Shown here: piece by piece, positions 59,781-64,000 of the stretch
Layout: every line of letters begins with the position of its first letter
Numbering within the stretch: position 1 is the stretch's first letter
Assembly: GCA_041603235.1 (NCBI GenBank)
Contig: JBFIES010000002.1
Span: forward strand, 310,001 to 374,000
Length of the DNA: 64,000 bases
Direction: 5' to 3'
Origin: Panacagrimonas sp041603235
GTDB lineage: Bacteria; Pseudomonadota; Gammaproteobacteria; Nevskiales; Nevskiaceae
Program-made: the position numbers and the translations under genes
The notes under the pieces: model-generated
What the model was told of the DNA's origin: nothing
Database searches by the model: none
The model's input: the letters and a program-made list of their open reading frames with translations, nothing else

Positions 59781-61283
59781 ATGCTCGCTAAGATCGCCAG
59801 GTTTGATGGCTTGATCGCGCTGCTGCTCGGCGCATTGGCCACCCTCGGGTTTGCCCCGTTCTCGTTCTGGCCGGCGCCGGTCATCGCCATCGCAGGCTTG
59901 TTGTGGCTGTGTGCAGACCGGCACTGGAAACGTGCTGCCTTGCTGGGCTGGCTGTTCGGATTTGCGCACTTCGCCACCGGCATTTACTGGGTGGTGATCA
60001 GCACGCATGTCTATGGCGGTGCACCATTGTGGCTGGGCCTGCTGCTGGCGGCGGTGCTATTTGCCTACATGGCGGTTTACCCGGCGCTGGTTTGCGCCCT
60101 GTCCGTGCGTTTTCAGGCCCTTCGATTCTCGCGAGGCTGGCTGCTGGTACCGGCGCTCTGGGTGCTGGGCGAATTGTTGCGCGGGTGGATTTTCACCGGG
60201 TTTCCGTGGCTGTCTTTGGGCTACATCGCACTGGATACGCCGGCGCAGCGGCTCGCTCCGGTGCTTGGCATGCACGGTTTGTCGCTGGTCTATGTGATCA
60301 GCGCCTTTGCCATCTTTCGTATTTCGCGGGCAGGGCGCAAAGAACGCGTTCTTGCACTGCTCATGGCCTTGTTGCCGCTGGCGGGGGTGCTGGCGCCGCA
60401 GGTTACTCGCTGGACCCAGAGCAATGAGCAGGTAATGAACATTGCGGTAGTGCAGGGCAACGTGCCACAGGACCAGAAGTGGGACCCGACGCAGTCCGAA
60501 CGCGTACTCACACGGTATCGGCAGATGACCCTGTCGGCGGCAGATGCTGACCTCATCGTCTGGCCTGAAGTTGTCCCCAATGCGCCGCTGGATCAAATGG
60601 GCTGGTACCTCGATCCCATCCACGAATACCTGAAGTTTCGCGATTCCACACTGCTTGGCGGCGTGCTCATTCGCGGGGAAGGCAATACGATTTTCAACAG
60701 CATGATCGCGATGGGCGCTCGTGAAGGCAGGTACGACAAGCGCCATCTGGTGCCGTTTGGCGAGTTCTTCCCGATCCCGGACTGGTTGCGACCCATCATG
60801 GATGTACTGGGGACGCCGTATTCGGATTTCAGTTCTGGCGGTGCGGCGCTGGCGCCCATTGAAGTGCGCGGCCAGCGCATCGGCATTTCTATTTGTTTTG
60901 AGGATGTCTTTGGCGCGGAGCTGTCCCGCGAATCGAAGCAGGCGGCAATACTGGTCAATGCCACCAACGACGCCTGGTTCGCTGGTTCGTCGGCACCCGG
61001 ACAGCACCTGCGCATTGCGCGAATGCGGGCACTTGAAAATGGTCGCTGGTTGATTCGTGCAGCCAATACGGGAATATCGGCGTTGATTGCGCCAGATGGA
61101 TCTATAGCGGCCTCGTCACCCTTTGGTGCAACAGAGGTCCTGCGTGGTGAGATCACCGGCCGAGCCGGACACACACCCTATTCGCACTGGCGCGATAAAC
61201 CCCTGTGGATCATGGGTTTTGCAGCGTTGTTGATTGGCATCTTCCTGAGTGTCAGAGAACGGAGACGCGACGCACAAAATTAG
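59781..61283 (+). CDS. lnt: Apolipoprotein N-acyltransferase Lnt
   Basis: Lnt adds the third acyl chain to lipoproteins at the inner membrane. The 500-residue product has about six membrane helices in its first 215 residues and a last one near the C-terminus, around a periplasmic nitrilase domain. The catalytic triad is Glu263 (VWPEVVPN), Lys320 (YDKRHLVPFGEF) and Cys372 (SICFEDVFG), close to E. coli E267, K335 and C387. ATG 59781 begins the first helix region. It ends the miaB-lnt run. Confidence 0.95.
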   Translation: MLAKIARFDGLIALLLGALATLGFAPFSFWPAPVIAIAGLLWLCADRHWKRAALLGWLFGFAHFATGIYWVVISTHVYGGAPLWLGLLLAAVLFAYMAVYPALVCALSVRFQALRFSRGWLLVPALWVLGELLRGWIFTGFPWLSLGYIALDTPAQRLAPVLGMHGLSLVYVISAFAIFRISRAGRKERVLALLMALLPLAGVLAPQVTRWTQSNEQVMNIAVVQGNVPQDQKWDPTQSERVLTRYRQMTLSAADADLIVWPEVVPNAPLDQMGWYLDPIHEYLKFRDSTLLGGVLIRGEGNTIFNSMIAMGAREGRYDKRHLVPFGEFFPIPDWLRPIMDVLGTPYSDFSSGGAALAPIEVRGQRIGISICFEDVFGAELSRESKQAAILVNATNDAWFAGSSAPGQHLRIARMRALENGRWLIRAANTGISALIAPDGSIAASSPFGATEVLRGEITGRAGHTPYSHWRDKPLWIMGFAALLIGIFLSVRERRRDAQN

Positions 61284-61369
61284 TGCGTTCTTCAGCTTGC
61301 GCTCAGTAGCTCCCGCCATACTCCGCCCCAGTCGAAGTCTGTCGACTTAAACAGAACGGAGAAAATCAG

Positions 61370-61957
61370 ATGAAAAAGCAATTGATTGCAGCTGCTGCTG
61401 CTTGTGCGATGACAGTGCCTGCGTTTGCTCAGGGCGAAAGTTACGTAGATGGGTTCTTTGCACTTTCCAAGGTCGATTTCGATCCCGGTCCCGATGATGA
61501 TGGCAACGGCTTTGGCCTGAAGGGCGCTTTCCAGGTCGCCAACCAGGCTTTCCTGGCCGCCGAATATCAGACCGTCGAGTTTGACGATTTCAATGCCGAC
61601 CTCGATCAGATCCGACTGGGCGGTATCTTTGGTCCGGGCGCCGGTAGCCGCGGAGAAGGTGTGTACGGTCAGGTCGAGTATGTTGACTTCGATTTTGACG
61701 ATGGTGAGGATCAGGACGGTCTGGGTGCGCACGTGGGCTACAGCATCCCGATTTCCCCGGAGTTCCGTGTCTACGGGCAGGGCGGTTACCTTTTGCTCGA
61801 CGACGTTGACGGACCCGAGTTTCTCGCCGGCGGCACCTTCCAGGTCGCGCAGAACATCGCCATCTTTGCCGATTACCGACTTGGCTTCCTGGATGTTGAT
61901 AACGGCGGTGACCTGGACACCAATGACTTCCGAGTGGGTGCCCGCTTCCTGTTCTAA
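61370..61957 (+). CDS. Small outer-membrane beta-barrel protein
   Basis: The 195-residue product has a signal peptide (MKKQLIAAAAACAMTVPAFA) and a series of alternating hydrophobic strands ending in the typical barrel C-terminus DFRVGARFLF. The mature protein is strongly acidic, with Asp/Gly loops such as FDDFNADLD, DFDDGEDQDG and DVDNGGDLDTND. It may be an OmpA/OmpW-like eight-strand barrel. A CGGAG ribosome binding site precedes the ATG. The function is unknown. Confidence 0.85.
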   Translation: MKKQLIAAAAACAMTVPAFAQGESYVDGFFALSKVDFDPGPDDDGNGFGLKGAFQVANQAFLAAEYQTVEFDDFNADLDQIRLGGIFGPGAGSRGEGVYGQVEYVDFDFDDGEDQDGLGAHVGYSIPISPEFRVYGQGGYLLLDDVDGPEFLAGGTFQVAQNIAIFADYRLGFLDVDNGGDLDTNDFRVGARFLF

Positions 61958-62106
61958 GTCAGTACCGGACGGCAGAATTTGCCCGCGCGCCCGCTCAAGG
62001 CATTTATGTACCGCATGTTTATAGAATTCAGTCTCGATTCAGAGCATGGCGGTAGAGTGGTCCGCGTCGGGCTTTCCGACCTCATTTTTCCTGGGAATAA
62101 AGACTT

Positions 62107-62790
62107 ATGAAAAAATTCGCACTGACAGCAGCCGCTTTGATGTCCCTGGCGGCCTCCTCGGCATTCGCCGCAGGTCTCGACGCCGGTGTAGCAGGCAATG
62201 TTGGCGTGGGTGGCAATAGCATTGGCCTAGGTGCCGATGTTGGTATCGACGCTGATGGCCGTGCGCTGGTTGACGGTACTGCCAAAGCCGCACAAGACGC
62301 CAAGGCGGCGACTGGCGCTAAAGTTGGTGCCGGTGTTGATGCTGGCGCGAAAGTCGGCGCAGACGTCAAATCAGGCGCAAAGTCGGCTGTTGAAGCCGGC
62401 GCAGACGTCAATGGCCGGGTGAACTCCGCCGTCAGCACCGGTGCAAAGGCGGGTGTTGATGCCGGCGCGAATGTGGGCACGAAAGCGGCCGGCGCAGCAG
62501 GTGACGCCAAGGCGGCGGTCGGTGCCAAGCTTGGTGCCGGTGTCGACGCGGGCTCCGATGCTGCTTCAGGCGCCGCTTCCAAAATCGGTGCAGGTGCGAA
62601 GGCGGGCGTTAACGCAGGTGCCGACGTGGGTGCTGATGTTGGCGGCGCGGTGAAGGGCGGAACCAAGGCCGCCGCTGAAACCACCACTGAGGCCAGCACG
62701 GGTCTGTTCGGCAAGGTCAAGAGCGCGCTGGGTTTTGGCACGTCCGTTGAAGCCGGTGCCAAGGTAGACGCAGACGCTTCTGTCGAGTAA
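62107..62790 (+). CDS. Exported glycine-zipper repeat protein
   Basis: The 227-residue product has a signal peptide (MKKFALTAAALMSLAASSAF, cleavage after AFAA) and a mature region made almost entirely of Ala, Gly, Val, Lys and Asp. The core unit GVDAGAKVG recurs as GVDAGANVG, GVDAGSDAA and GVNAGADVG, giving GxxxGxxxG glycine-zipper spacing. The repeats are divergent, not recent. No other domain is visible. Glycine zippers occur in membrane channels and in amyloid or surface proteins, so a surface or outer-membrane role is possible; I cannot name a family. Confidence 0.8.
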   Translation: MKKFALTAAALMSLAASSAFAAGLDAGVAGNVGVGGNSIGLGADVGIDADGRALVDGTAKAAQDAKAATGAKVGAGVDAGAKVGADVKSGAKSAVEAGADVNGRVNSAVSTGAKAGVDAGANVGTKAAGAAGDAKAAVGAKLGAGVDAGSDAASGAASKIGAGAKAGVNAGADVGADVGGAVKGGTKAAAETTTEASTGLFGKVKSALGFGTSVEAGAKVDADASVE

Positions 62791-62812
62791 TTGCAGGCGG
62801 TTCAGGCAGTAC

Positions 62813-62842
62813 AAAAAGGCCGGGGTTTCCCCGGCCTTTTTC
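62813..62842. terminator. Bidirectional terminator after the glycine-zipper gene
   Basis: A stem GGCCGGGG / CCCCGGCC with a TTT-containing loop is flanked by five A's and five T's, so it can serve the rightward repeat protein gene and the leftward peroxidase gene. Confidence 0.92.
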
Positions 62843-62855
62843 TTGTTCCGGGGGC

Positions 62856-63332
62856 TTAGAGCAGCGCTTCCAGATCCTTGCCGATGGACTCAGGCGTATC
62901 TTTGGGCGCATAGCGCCGCGCAACCGCGCCGTCCTTGTTGACCAGGAATTTAGTGAAGTTCCACTTGATGAAATCGGTGCCGAGGATGCCGCCCTGTGCC
63001 TTTTTCAGGTAGGTATACAGCGGATGGGCCCCCTCTCCGTTCACCTTGATCTTGGCGAACATCGGAAAGCTCACATCGTAGGTCAGTGAGCAGAAATCCT
63101 TGATTTCCTTCTCGTCGCCCGGCTCCTGATGGCCAAACTGATCGCAGGGAAAGCCGAGAATCTCGAAGCCGCGATCCTTGTACTTGCGATACAGCGCTTC
63201 GAGGCCCTTGTATTGTGGCGTAAACCCGCATTTGCTGGCCACATTGACGATCAGTAGCGTCTTGCCCTTGTACTGCTCAAGGCCCTGCATCTGGCCATCG
63301 ATAGTGCTGGCTTCAAAATCGTACACGCTCAT
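62856..63332 (-). CDS. Glutathione peroxidase family protein
   Basis: The 158-residue product reduces peroxides using a thiol partner. It has a Cys-type active site in VASKCGFTPQYKGLEALY, the family motif GFPCDQFGHQEPG and the later KWNFTKFLVNKDG (Trp/Asn). The second Cys in the FPCDQF block fits the atypical 2-Cys, thioredoxin-dependent type. A GGGAG ribosome binding site precedes the ATG. It is cytoplasmic, with no signal peptide. Confidence 0.94.
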   Translation of the reverse strand: MSVYDFEASTIDGQMQGLEQYKGKTLLIVNVASKCGFTPQYKGLEALYRKYKDRGFEILGFPCDQFGHQEPGDEKEIKDFCSLTYDVSFPMFAKIKVNGEGAHPLYTYLKKAQGGILGTDFIKWNFTKFLVNKDGAVARRYAPKDTPESIGKDLEALL

Positions 63333-63380
63333 CGATTTCTCCCTGCTGTGAAGTCTGGATTATCCCGGCGTGCTGCTGCC

Positions 63381-64000
63381 TTACTTGCCGAGTTTGCGAG
63401 GGAACGATATCAGGCCATTGATCTTGTTTCCGACAATCTGACGCAAAGGGCCATACACCGGCACCAGATATCGCGCGGGCATGTTTTCCAGATCGTCCGG
63501 CAGCGGGATGTCCGGCAGGTCTCCGATGCTGCGCACGCCCGGCGCTTCGACGGGTTCGACCAGGACGGCTGGTGAGCCCACCAGGCGATAGAACTGGAAA
63601 GTGGAAAACACTGCGGACTTGGTCTTGCCGAAGCTGCTACGGGTGTAAAGCCCGGAGCCACTGAGTTTGGCGCCTCCGATGAATTGTCCGTCGTCGATGC
63701 GCGCATAGCTGACGATGATGAGCATGGACAGGCGGTTCTGTTTGATGATGCCGTCAAATTCGCGTTGGAAGCGATCGGCAAACTGCTTGCCATCCCAGGT
63801 TTCCTGCCAGGTATCGGCCGCCTGGCGGAGGAATCCGGTCGGAGCAACGGGTACCGGCTGATACGGCGTCTGGCTCAGTAGTGCCTTGCGCAGTTCTTCG
63901 TTGATATATCCATTGAGATTGAACTGCACGATGTAGTCGCGCTGATGTCCACCAAAGGTCGATGCGTGAACGTGGCGCAACTGATTGCCGACCAGACTCA
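63381..64000 (-). CDS. Unknown protein, cut by the right edge
   Basis: The visible part is at least 206 residues and lacks the N-terminus, because the reading frame continues past the right edge; a TTG at 63980 is probably internal. It ends NKINGLISFPRKLGK. I do not recognise a family. Segments such as YIVQFNLNGYINEELRKAL and SYARIDDGQFIGGAKLSGSG show no signal peptide or membrane segment in the visible portion. It lies 48 bases downstream of the peroxidase gene's start, on the same strand, so it could be the first gene of an operon with it. Confidence 0.6.
   Translation of the reverse strand, partial: SLVGNQLRHVHASTFGGHQRDYIVQFNLNGYINEELRKALLSQTPYQPVPVAPTGFLRQAADTWQETWDGKQFADRFQREFDGIIKQNRLSMLIIVSYARIDDGQFIGGAKLSGSGLYTRSSFGKTKSAVFSTFQFYRLVGSPAVLVEPVEAPGVRSIGDLPDIPLPDDLENMPARYLVPVYGPLRQIVGNKINGLISFPRKLGK

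Noticed and set aside
62082..62762. A Pro/Ala/Ser-rich 226-codon frame opposite the glycine-zipper gene
   Set aside because: It is the complement of the GCN/GGN repeat codons. The plus-strand frame has a signal peptide and start; this one does not.
1..64000. tRNA, rRNA, CRISPR arrays, insertion sequences, prophage
   Set aside because: None was found by reading the non-coding gaps, which are all under 300 bases, and the gene list contains no transposase, integrase or phage protein.

Overview
The window is GC-rich, densely packed chromosomal DNA from a Gram-negative bacterium. The gene content and order point to a gammaproteobacterium, probably near the Xanthomonadales/Nevskiales. The clues are minCDE, the rho-trxA arrangement divergent from rhlB, the miaB-phoH-ybeY-corC-lnt block, mpl, ribonuclease D, apaH and a long-form SAICAR synthetase. 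The species cannot be named from the sequence alone. I saw no phage, insertion sequence, CRISPR array, rRNA or tRNA gene.

Layout. 1-2.7 kb: a leftward pair, alpha-E protein and circularly permuted ATP-grasp protein. 2.8-4.7 kb: minC-minD-minE, which place the division septum. 4.7-7.2 kb: a YihY/BrkB membrane protein, a phasin with a strong promoter and two operator-like repeats, and a small basic-tailed protein. 7.3-9.8 kb: divergent purC and purD. 9.9-14.1 kb: rho and trxA leftward, rhlB and pgeF rightward. 14.4-18.3 kb: an exported YCF48-type protein plus a large MMPL/RND transporter. 18.4-19.2 kb: apaH.

19.4-30.3 kb is a Tad (Flp) pilus locus: flp, tadE, cpaB, cpaC secretin, a degenerate cpaE/tadZ, tadA ATPase, tadB, tadC, tadD and a DUF3613 protein, then a tadG-like gene on the opposite strand. 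No prepilin peptidase or CpaD/RcpB gene is present. Divergent from tadG is a 1041-residue PAS-GGDEF-EAL protein with an intact GGDEF site and I-site but a decayed EAL domain, so c-di-GMP synthesis may be tied to pilus use.

33.8-40.2 kb: an alpha/beta hydrolase, a FATP-type acyl-CoA synthetase, rnd, a small membrane protein and mpl. 40.2-45.7 kb: a TorF-like porin, an overlapping trio (ECF sigma factor, anti-sigma factor, subtilisin-like lipoprotein), pmbA and a DUF3617 protein. 45.7-50.3 kb: a phosphotransferase, mgtE, a beta-lactamase-fold hydrolase and a DUF2845 protein. 50.4-53.1 kb: a DsbD/ScsB-like thiol reductase with an exported redoxin. 53.2-56.0 kb: crotonase, quinone oxidoreductase, small lipoprotein and acyltransferase. 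56.0-61.3 kb: miaB-phoH-ybeY-corC-lnt. 61.4-64 kb: a small outer-membrane barrel, a glycine-zipper repeat protein, glutathione peroxidase and a gene cut by the right edge.

Most of the window is housekeeping. The parts most worth a second look are the sigma/anti-sigma/subtilase trio, in which the anti-sigma factor carries a C-terminal domain that looks like a subtilase propeptide; the phasin operator pair; the Tad locus with its ATPase-dead CpaE and long flp-tadE hairpin; and the glycine-zipper exported protein.
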